The notes under the pieces are model-generated. The model was not told the origin of the DNA, ran no database searches, and worked only from the letters and a program-made list of their open reading frames with translations. The translations under genes were made by a program, and so were the position numbers. Shown in pieces: positions 1 to 6,789 of a stretch of 64,000 nt of DNA. Numbering within the stretch: position 1 is the stretch's first letter; each line of letters opens with the position of its first letter. The DNA is taken from assembly GCF_001613245.1 (NCBI RefSeq), contig NZ_BDBZ01000009.1, forward strand, positions 62,001-126,000, given 5' to 3'. Source of the DNA: Nocardia speluncae NBRC 108251 (GTDB taxonomy: Bacteria > Actinomycetota > Actinomycetes > Mycobacteriales > Mycobacteriaceae).

Positions 1-282
1 ATGAACCCACCGCTGGTCACCCGTGTTGTCGAGATCGGCGGCGCCGGCAGCCTCGTCAGCACCATTCATACCTCGGTCATCACCCTGGGTATCACTGTCG
101 GCACCGGCGTGAGTGCGTTCACGATCAGTACGTTCGGCGACGACCCCGGCGTTGCGATGTGGACGGGAAGTGTGTTTGCCCTGCTGGCGGCAATCACGCT
201 CGCCCTGCAGAGCGGGCGCCGGAAAACGCACACTCGACGGCCGGTTCGGGAGCCGGCGCAATCCGTTGTGGGCGCGGAGTGA
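1..282 (+). CDS. MFS-type transporter, C-terminal fragment (cut by window start)
   Basis: The reading frame is open from the first base of the window, so the true start lies outside. The 93 residues contain two hydrophobic membrane segments (about residues 10-37 and 48-70), followed by a basic, Arg-rich cytoplasmic tail. This is the usual end of a 12-14 helix major facilitator efflux protein. The family assignment rests on this short tail alone and no substrate can be named. The nearest downstream gene starts 278 bp later, so nothing suggests an operon. Confidence 0.5.
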   Translation: MNPPLVTRVVEIGGAGSLVSTIHTSVITLGITVGTGVSAFTISTFGDDPGVAMWTGSVFALLAAITLALQSGRRKTHTRRPVREPAQSVVGAE

Positions 283-559
283 CTGTTCGTAGATCTGATT
301 ATCGGTGCAGGTCGCGTCGGAGTGCATCGGAATGACACCCAGCACACAACGCGGTGCGGCGTGCAGTCGCCGAATTATGCAGGGTGGAGACAGATGAGCC
401 CGTGTGCACCGAACTCGGGGCGCCGCGAGTGGCATGCTTGCGAGCTCTCAGTATTGGGTGCTTCGCGTATGTTTCGGCGAGTTCGAGTGGAAGAATCCGG
501 TTGTACGACGCCACGGGCGGTAGGGCAGCGCGTGGCGTGATATTTCGAGAAAGGACCTC

Positions 560-889
560 ATGCAGGCATCGAAGATCCTCGGTTTCCTCGCCGTGCTCGT
601 TGCGGTGCCGGTCATGTCGGCGGCATCGACAGGTGTCGCTGCCGCCGATGCGACCGCGACAGTCACTGCGGGTAAGAAGTGGATTGTGGTCTCGGTGACC
701 ACCACCGGCGGGGACCTGCCGGAATGGTGCCGGGTCGATCCCTATTTCGGTACGCCACAAACCGTCAGCCTGGAGGTTGCGCCGTCAGGGAACCTCTTCG
801 TCGACAACGTACCGCCGGGGCCGAGGAAGGTGTCGGTATGGTGCCCGAACGGGGGCGCGAGCGTGCACGACGTGGTTGTCCAGGCATGA
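560..889 (+). CDS. small secreted protein, unknown function
   Basis: A 109-residue protein preceded by an AAAGGA ribosome-binding sequence about 7 bases before the ATG. It starts with a typical signal peptide: a short basic N-terminus, a hydrophobic core at about residues 7-22, then an Ala-rich cleavage region near residues 27-30 (VAAADA). The mature part is about 80 residues with two cysteines (in the EWCR and VWCP motifs), which could form one disulfide outside the cell. I recognise no domain. It stands alone, with long non-coding flanks. Confidence 0.6.
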   Translation: MQASKILGFLAVLVAVPVMSAASTGVAAADATATVTAGKKWIVVSVTTTGGDLPEWCRVDPYFGTPQTVSLEVAPSGNLFVDNVPPGPRKVSVWCPNGGASVHDVVVQA

Positions 890-1788
890 GCCGAGTGGTC
901 CGCTCCCGTACTCGCGGCGTTGCCGGCGACTGCCGGAAGGCTGTTCTGGTGGCCGGCTGACGGACCGGGGACCCGGCGTCCTGACCGATAGCACCCTCAG
1001 CTGCGGTTCCTCGGATATCTACCTGATTGCCGGCGAGTGCCACCGCGGCCCCAGGTCGTGCGGCCCCCTGGAACGCGAGAAGCCCGGCCAATTCTCGTGC
1101 TGATCAGGGTTTCAGGCGTCCAGCATCCAGTACCAGCGTCAGATCGGGCCAGTTGATCGGGTGCTCGGTGTGTGCTCAGTCCGGCCAAGGTCGGGGCGAC
1201 CCCGTTTCGCTGCCTGGGGATAGGGCTTCGCCTCGTGCCGAGCGGCGTTGTCGCCCGGGATCGCGGACCGGGCGAAGTCCGATCCCCAGGGGTGTTCTCG
1301 GGGCGCGTCGGGTACAGGTCCTGGCGGGTTCGCTCGTTGCGTTCCGAGGTACTGCCGCGCCTCGGCGGGCCTTGCCGCCGATGACTGCACCGGCCAGGTG
1401 GATCCTCGCGCTCTACCGGCGCTGGCGCAGGGCTCGCGACCTAACCAGAGCGGTGTGGAGGCTGTCGGCGGCGACGGTGGCCGTGTGTTCGCCCCTGCGC
1501 AGCCCGCCGGCGCGCTGTGTCGGTGGGGTCGGGTGGCCATAGCATTCACTGAAAATCGGGCAGATATAGCGGAGCCGCCGGCTAGGAACGGGTTTTCGCG
1601 CTCAGCATGCGCGTGGCGCCGGCTGGGGGAGCGCGCCGCACACATGTCGGGAGCCATAGGTGGCGTACCAGATATCTTGTGTCACAGACGCGCTAATGAT
1701 CGAGCACCGTTTCGTATCGAAGCGTAACGAAATGGTCTACTCCTCGATTGTCCCTGCGAGGGCGGGGATAAGCGAACAGGAGAAATTC
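890..1788. other. about 900 bp without a supportable gene
   Basis: Several open frames cross this stretch on both strands (for example 1139-1657 minus and 1027-1542 plus). They overlap each other, have Arg/Pro/Ser-rich compositions typical of off-frame GC-rich DNA, and lack ribosome-binding sites. I see no domain, repeat or RNA gene here. The last 100 bp presumably carry the promoter of the following lipoprotein gene. Confidence 0.5.
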
Positions 1789-2445
1789 GTGCGAAGAGTA
1801 TTTGTGGTGGCTGCACTGGTGGCAGCTGCCGTGGGCCTCACCGCCTGCGACAGCGCGGTCGACCAGAGAGGCGCACCGGTCACCACGTCGGCACCGAGCC
1901 TGCATGTCATCACGTCCGACCAGCAGACCGCCGGGCCGGCATCGGCGCCGGCGGCGGGCGCGCCGGTGTCCGGTTCGGCACCAGCGCCTGTTACGGCGTC
2001 GGAGAATGCCTCGGAGACCTCCGCTCCTGCCAATGGTGGCTTCACCGACGTCGACGCGAGTAAGTATCAGATCGACGGCAGCTATTTCTTCCAGTCACCT
2101 TCCGGGAACATCAAATGCGGCATCCTCGCCTCGGCGCCCTACGGTGTCGGCTGCCAGCTGGCGAAGGCGACCATCGTTACGCCGAAACTGCCGAACTGTA
2201 CTGATGCGCCGGATCGCAAGGTCGCTGCGCACCTCTATGAAGGCAAGTCGGAGTTCCTGTGCACCAGCCAGGGCATCTTCGTCGGTATTTCGCCGGACGG
2301 CTCGCCTGCCGGTGGCGCGGTGCTGAACTACGGTGAATCCCTGACTGCCAACGGCTACACCTGCAGCTCGTCCTCGCAGGGTGTCCGTTGTGTCGCGGGC
2401 GGCCACGGTTTCGCCATCGCTGCCGAAAACCAGCACATCTTCTGA
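1789..2445 (+). CDS. putative lipoprotein, Ser/Thr/Ala-rich linker plus cysteine-rich C-terminal domain
   Basis: I chose the GTG start at 1789 because AGGAG lies 6 bases upstream and the protein then opens with a proper lipoprotein signal: VRR, a hydrophobic core, and an LTAC lipobox with the cysteine near residue 20. The open frame extends further upstream but that part is not signal-like. After the cysteine comes a low-complexity Ala/Ser/Pro/Thr linker (about residues 25-85), the likely spacer from the membrane. A C-terminal domain of about 130 residues follows with six cysteines, and the motif SPSGNIKCGI near its beginning. Similar SPSGNI-starting domains occur in actinobacterial exported proteins of unknown role. 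It probably sits on the outer face of the membrane. Confidence 0.75.
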   Translation: MRRVFVVAALVAAAVGLTACDSAVDQRGAPVTTSAPSLHVITSDQQTAGPASAPAAGAPVSGSAPAPVTASENASETSAPANGGFTDVDASKYQIDGSYFFQSPSGNIKCGILASAPYGVGCQLAKATIVTPKLPNCTDAPDRKVAAHLYEGKSEFLCTSQGIFVGISPDGSPAGGAVLNYGESLTANGYTCSSSSQGVRCVAGGHGFAIAAENQHIF

Positions 2446-2640
2446 GAGCGAAAGAGGGAGCGGCGAGGCGAAGGCCCCGGAGGCGCTGGTGTTCCCCGGC
2501 GCACGAACTCCGGGCGGGTTGACTCGTGAACGGATGTCGCCCTCGCGGTTGACTTTCCCGTGATGTGTCTACCCGCATGCGACGAGTCAGCGCAGGCGAC
2601 GAGGGCTTCGGTGGCGTGGTCTTCGCTTTCGGGCGCACAC

Positions 2641-3174
2641 TCAAATGGTGGCCTGTTCGAGATTGTCGATGATGCGTGCCATGACATTCATCATCTGTGT
2701 GAACTCCTGATCGCTCACGCCGGCCGAGGAGAGGTCGCGGATCCGGGCCACCGAGTCGGCGGCCGTCATGCGGATGGTCCGTCCGGCCTCGGTGAGGGCA
2801 AAACGTCCCTCCGTATCCTGGCTTACCCAACCGCGCTCGCTCAGCGCGGCGACCACCTCGTGTGGGTCTTCGTTCTCGACCTCCCAGAACGGGCGCAGCG
2901 CGTCGGTCAGTTCTGTAGCGCCGGCCGGGCCGGCGGCGAGTGCGTTGAGGGTTTGCCAATCGCGCCGGGAGAGACCGGCTTCGGAAAGTCTCCGGTCGAA
3001 GGCCAGTTCGATCAGCTGATCGAGACGTTTGACCTGGTGGCCGATGAGCCGGTTTTCGCCGGCCGGTGCCGGTTCTACTGGCGCCGGCTCGGCTGCGGCC
3101 GGCTCACCGCAAGCGGCGGCCAGCGGTATGAGCAGCAAGGTGGCGGCGCCGAGGAGCAGGCTGCGGGCGTTCAT
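2641..3174 (-). CDS. MarR-like winged-helix protein with an N-terminal lipoprotein signal
   Basis: The ATG at 3174 has GGGAG six bases upstream and gives 177 residues. The first 22 residues (MNARSLLLGAATLLLIPLAAAC) end in a textbook lipobox, LAAAC followed by G, then a short Glu/Pro/Ala linker. The rest (about residues 40-170) reads as a MarR-family winged-helix fold: a helix with LIGHQVKRLDQLIE, a helix-turn-helix region around LSRRDWQTLNAL, a wing at GRFALTEAGR, and a C-terminal dimerisation helix. MarR proteins are cytoplasmic DNA-binding repressors, so an export and lipidation signal is out of place. Either the start is wrong and the hydrophobic segment is an anchor, or the winged helix has been put to another use. 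It is divergent from a second MarR gene at 3252. Confidence 0.7.
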   Translation of the reverse strand: MNARSLLLGAATLLLIPLAAACGEPAAAEPAPVEPAPAGENRLIGHQVKRLDQLIELAFDRRLSEAGLSRRDWQTLNALAAGPAGATELTDALRPFWEVENEDPHEVVAALSERGWVSQDTEGRFALTEAGRTIRMTAADSVARIRDLSSAGVSDQEFTQMMNVMARIIDNLEQATI

Positions 3175-3251
3175 CGGTTCTCCCATCACATAGATAACAG
3201 ACAGCAAGTAGTTGTCGGAAGGCATGTACATGTCTGTAATAACATGTTCTG
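3175..3251. promoter_or_regulatory. divergent promoter region with ATGT/ACAT repeats, candidate MarR operator
   Basis: The 77 bp between the two divergent MarR-type genes hold TGTACATGT (3225-3233) and AACATGTT (3241-3248), which are ACATGT half-sites about 16 bp apart around an AT-rich centre. Palindromic sites of this kind in a divergent MarR promoter are typical autoregulatory operators. The sequence shows the repeats; binding is inference. Confidence 0.4.
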
Positions 3252-3665
3252 GTGGACGATGTCGAGTGCGTAGAACGAGCGATGGTTGCGATCCGCCGTC
3301 GGCAGACCCGGCGAGCGCTCGCGAAAGAGGGGGAACCGGCCGGGCAGTCCTTCGATGTGCTGGACGTGATCGAGGCGACGCCGACGCCCACGGTGTCGGT
3401 GGTGGCGGCTGCTCTGGCCGTGGACCAGCCCCGAGCCAGCAAGCTGGTGGCGGCCGCCGTGGCGGAAGATCTGGTCCACCGGGTCGCCGATCAGGCCGAC
3501 GGTAGACGTTCGGTCCTGGTCCTCACCGAGCGCGGACGCGAAATCCTCGAACTGTCCCACGCCCGCCGCCGGGCCGCCTTCGAGGCCGCCATGACGGGGT
3601 GGACCGTGGGGGAGCGCAGCGAATTCGCGCGGCTGCTCGATCGTTTCGTGCGTGCAATGCCGTGA
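3252..3665 (+). CDS. MarR-family transcriptional regulator
   Basis: A 137-residue protein starting at a GTG. It has the MarR layout: an N-terminal helix, a winged helix-turn-helix around VSVVAAALAVDQPRASKLVAAAV (residues about 48-70), the wing DGRRSVLVLTERGRE (about 83-97), and a C-terminal dimerisation helix ending near RFVRAMP. The wing motif DGR-x-SVLVLTxxGR is characteristic of the family. It probably represses itself and the divergent gene by binding the ACATGT repeats between them. A ligand cannot be predicted, and no obvious efflux or enzyme gene follows. Confidence 0.8.
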   Translation: MDDVECVERAMVAIRRRQTRRALAKEGEPAGQSFDVLDVIEATPTPTVSVVAAALAVDQPRASKLVAAAVAEDLVHRVADQADGRRSVLVLTERGREILELSHARRRAAFEAAMTGWTVGERSEFARLLDRFVRAMP

Positions 3666-4174
3666 ACGTTTGAGAGGCGCGCAAATACGTAGAGCGGCAC
3701 AACACTTACTCTTGGATGTTGCAACCCGGCGGAATGGGCAGCCCCGCGCGGCGGGAATTTCGACCGGCCGACACCGGTGAGCGGCCCAAGGTGACTCGGC
3801 AGGTCGTCGCCCTGCTTCGGGGGGATCGGCGGAGTGCGGAATCCTGGAAGGGCAACCGGGACCTGCGAACTCCCCGCCGCCACAGACGCCGGTATCGGCC
3901 GCCGCGGAAGTACGGGGTCGGCCGCGGTGAGCCAGATATCGGTAGAGTGACCTGATCTCGAATCGGACATTCGGTAGCAGGCCAGGCATAGCGCTCGGTC
4001 AGTGACTTCATCCTGCGGCAAGTATGCTGATCCGCTCGTCCACACCATCCGGTTCCGGCGCCGAACAGCACTCTTTCGCCGTATCCGATGGTGCTGCCAT
4101 TCTCGGGAAGGCCGGGTGCCTGCTCGGATGAGAAAATATGTGCTCGTGCCTCGACTACCGGCAAAGGCGGCTAG
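3666..4174. other. about 500 bp intergenic, no supportable gene
   Basis: A 152-codon open frame runs on the minus strand (3706-4164), but its composition (many Arg, Ser, Pro and Gly, no hydrophobic pattern) and the lack of a ribosome-binding site argue against it. Nothing else is evident. Confidence 0.4.
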
Positions 4175-4912
4175 TTGGAGATCAACTCGGTAGAGGGGAC
4201 AACCGATCCCAAACCGTCGCCCTCGCCGGGACCGTCGCCGTCGCCACGCCTTTCGAAGCCCGAGGACTGGCAGGTCGAGCTCGACCCTCCATGCCAGGCA
4301 TCGAAAGCTCTGGCCACCTATGTGGTCAAGGCCCGATCCATTTTCCGAAATGTGGCCGATACTCTGGGCACCCCGGACTATGCGGTCCCCCCACCCATAG
4401 CTCCACTCACGAATCCACCCGTGCCGTCTGCCGACATGACCATCAGTTTGGCCGGACTCGCCGCCGCATCGTATTCGACCGTCCAGAATACCCTGCAGGG
4501 CCATTCGGCGGAGTGGGATGGCGCCGACGGCACCGCCGTCACCATCACGCAAGGAGCCGCCACCGTAGGATCGGCGGCCCTGCGAAGAGTCAAGTACCTA
4601 GTGTGTCGATTACAGGATGTGTTGAACACAACCAACCTCGACCGAACGGTGCCCGCCTCCTACACCGAGCACCCTTCTGCCGGCGATGGTCTTACCTCGT
4701 ATGCCGAATACAGGCTTGTCCTCACCATCGAACAAACGCTCGATCAAACCGTCGATATCGTCAGCAAGACCCAATCGGATCTGGGCCTCACAGAGTTGAT
4801 TCCGTTGATTCCGGACTTTCCGATTGTTCCCGAAGGAATAGTGCCGCCCGGGCCCGTCCCCTTGCCCGAACGGCAGCGGCAGCCACAGGGGCCCACGGTG
4901 CTAGAGGTTTGA
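4175..4912 (+). CDS. hypothetical protein with proline-rich ends
   Basis: A 245-residue open frame with a TTG start at 4175; a slightly later start is possible. The N-terminus has a PSPSPGPSPSP run and the C-terminus is Pro-rich (about residues 205-240). The centre (about 40-200) is an alternating helical region with two cysteines. Protein-like composition and absence of competing frames support coding. I do not recognise a family. There is no signal peptide at this start. The overall pattern of a helical core with Pro-rich tails is seen in some cell-surface or secreted actinobacterial proteins, but this is only a resemblance. Immediately downstream lies transposase debris. Confidence 0.5.
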   Translation: MEINSVEGTTDPKPSPSPGPSPSPRLSKPEDWQVELDPPCQASKALATYVVKARSIFRNVADTLGTPDYAVPPPIAPLTNPPVPSADMTISLAGLAAASYSTVQNTLQGHSAEWDGADGTAVTITQGAATVGSAALRRVKYLVCRLQDVLNTTNLDRTVPASYTEHPSAGDGLTSYAEYRLVLTIEQTLDQTVDIVSKTQSDLGLTELIPLIPDFPIVPEGIVPPGPVPLPERQRQPQGPTVLEV

Positions 4913-4924
4913 CAGGTGGCGCCT

Positions 4925-5395
4925 CGACGGCCGGCCGTGACCGTCACATGCGCGATTGATATTCGTCGTCGGACCACCACAGGAGCGTCCGACGGCATGA
5001 TCAAACGGTTCGCTGGGGCCTGGCCCGGATCCGTTGCCCCCCTGTGTGAACCACGCGGGTTCGCGCACCGGCCGCGTGCTGGTGAACGCGTACGAGCGGG
5101 AATCCACCGCCACCTCCCGATCGGGTTCGTCCATCGCTTCGGCGATCACTGGCACCCGTTGCATGAGCATCACCGAGGTGCCGATGCGTGACCACTGCCA
5201 GAACTTCGTTGTAGACCGTTTTCCAAGGCCCGTATCGTTCGGCAGCTCTCGCCACGCCGCACCGGTCTCGGCCTTGTAGAGCATCACGTTCAGGATCTGC
5301 CGATCCTCCACTCGTGGGCGGCCTTTTGCTCCCGAGGCCGGCAACTACGGCTCGATCGTGCGCCACTGTTTCTCGGTCGACTCATGTCTAAGTGC
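4925..5395 (-). pseudogene. IS5-family transposase, N-terminal remnant, frameshifted
   Basis: Minus-strand translation gives the typical start of an IS5-type (two-frame) transposase spread over two frames. One frame reads EKQWRTIEP, stop, LPASGAKGRPRVEDRQILN and then GAAWRELPNDTG. Another frame continues RYGPWKTVYNEV and later VRVHQHAAGARTR, the usual segment around the first catalytic Asp (DSTVVRAHQHAAGAR in intact relatives). The in-frame stop and frame changes mean it cannot make a working transposase. The C-terminal half is missing here; a matching C-terminal half lies on the opposite strand at 5945-6451. Confidence 0.75.
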
Positions 5396-5399
5396 CACG

Positions 5400-5635
5400 A
5401 CCACACATCACATCAATCCGGCGCCTCGACAGCACAGGCTTTGAGGACACTCTCCAGCGATCTCCCGGCGTCGCGTCGCCTGACCGATCGCCCCCAACAG
5501 TGGCCCGACAACGTGGTGCATGCTGCGACGCACGGGAACCTGACCTTGCTCGGTGAGCGGGACGGCGATGATCTCGATCGAGTCGGGTCCGCTCGGAGTG
5601 CGGACGACGGCAGCCCGGAAAGTAGGTGTGCTCAT
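5400..5635 (-). pseudogene. truncated NADPH:quinone reductase / zinc-type alcohol dehydrogenase N-terminus
   Basis: The ATG at 5635 has AGGAG about 7 bases upstream. The translation starts MSTPTFRAAVVRTPSGPDS and continues IEIIAVPLTEQGQVPVR, the first beta-strands of the GroES-like domain of quinone oxidoreductases (MDR superfamily). After about 35 residues the similarity stops at MHHVVGPLL and the remaining frame is unrelated. The rest of the gene (about 270 codons including the NADPH-binding domain) is absent. It lies between two transposase pieces, which probably caused the loss. Confidence 0.55.
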
Positions 5636-5944
5636 ATTTCGCTCCTGTAGGGGTCGGTTCCGATGAGCTCGACAATGGTCCCCGGGTTTTGGAAGGTACT
5701 CGGAGCCGACTTGGAACGCTGTGGCCGGTGCACAGGACACCCGCCGCCCGACGCGGTTCAGCGTTGCCGCGGGGACGAAACCTGGCTGCCGAGATCATGA
5801 TCGGCGTGTGTTCGGGCGTCGGCGGACCAGTGTGGGGCAGGCCACTGGTCGGCGACGGCGGCGGCCCGGAGGAAGTGGGCGGCGGCCTCGTCGTGCCGGT
5901 CGAGGAAGAGGGCGAGTTCGCCGAGCGTGTGGACGGTGCGTAGT

Positions 5945-6451
5945 CATCAAGGCGGGGAGCAGATCGGCTACGACGCCGGTAAACGGGTGCGGGGCCGTAA
6001 CGGCATCTGCTGGTCGACACCGGTGGGCTGCTGCGTGGGCTGGTGCATTCGGTGTCGGTGCAGGACCGGCCCGGTGCCCGGATGGTGCTGGGCAGTATCC
6101 GGGCACGTTACCCGCTGCTGGGACTGGTGTGGGTCGACGGCAGTTACGTCAACACCGTCGATACCAGCGTGGTCGGGTGGGCTGCGGCGACCGAGGGTAT
6201 CGAGATCGTGGCGGTGCCCCGTCACGCCGATGTGAAAGGCTTTCAGGTGCTGCCCGCAGGTGGGTGGTCGAACGCACGTTTCCTGGTTGACGAGGTGCAG
6301 ACGATTGGCCCGTGACTACGAACGTAAAACCGCCCACGCCGAGGCGATGATCCGGCTCATGGCCGCCCGCCTCGCCGGGGAAGCCGTGGAACCCTCCGGC
6401 CCGATCGAAACCGAGGCCGCCCGCCGGCTAGCAGACGACCTCAGCAACTAA
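5945..6451 (+). pseudogene. IS5-family transposase, C-terminal remnant, frameshifted
   Basis: Plus-strand translation recovers the second half of an IS5-type DDE transposase in several frames: AGKRVRGRN, then LVDTGGLLRGLVHSVSVQDR, then YPLLGLVWVDGSYVNT (second catalytic Asp region), then RRWVVERTF (the Arg-rich motif with the catalytic Glu), then RRLARDYERKTAHAEAMIRL at the end. At least three frame changes are needed, so it is dead. Orientation is opposite to the N-terminal remnant at 4925-5395. Confidence 0.75.
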
Positions 6452-6789
6452 CCGATCAGGTTCCCCAACATTTTCTCAGGCGACGGCTGAGATCACAGCA
6501 GAATGCGGGAACTATGAAATGTGGCAGCTTGGGACCGATGCGTTTTCCGAGCACGACTGAGCAGTTCGACTGACCACAGCAGCGCCAACAGGAAGCACGC
6601 GGCCACAGTAGTAGCGAAATGGCGAAGGCATTGACCCCGGGGTGGAGGCGTTTCGGCGCACAGCGAGAATCGACATCGTCGTGCGGCCGGTCTCCAGAAC
6701 AATCGAAGCCGGTGTCCACCGATCGGTGGACACCGAATTCGACCGGTCGAGGCTGTCCTGGGGAGGAGGTCGGACAGCAGTATTCGAGT
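6452..6789. other. 338 bp leader region of the mmpL operon
   Basis: No gene is evident. The segment holds a long perfect palindrome (6710-6735, annotated separately) and a GGAGGAGGT sequence at 6762-6770. The latter lies about 20 bases before the chosen mmpL start, further away than usual for a ribosome-binding site. Confidence 0.45.
6710..6735. promoter_or_regulatory. 26-bp perfect palindrome, candidate operator of the mmpL operon
   Basis: Half-site CGGTGTCCACCGA followed directly by its exact reverse complement, with no spacer and no mismatch. It ends 54 bp before the mmpL start codon. A perfect 26-bp dyad in a promoter position suggests binding by a dimeric or double-dimeric repressor (TetR-like) or by the response regulator encoded in the same operon. 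The dyad is seen; the function is inferred. Confidence 0.5.

Noticed and set aside
1027-1657. Long overlapping open frames on both strands
   Set aside because: Arg/Pro/Ser-rich, no ribosome site, no domain, and they overlap each other almost fully; typical of GC-rich non-coding DNA.
3706-4164. 152-codon minus-strand frame
   Set aside because: Composition unlike protein (Arg/Gly/Ser-rich, no helix or strand pattern) and no start signal.
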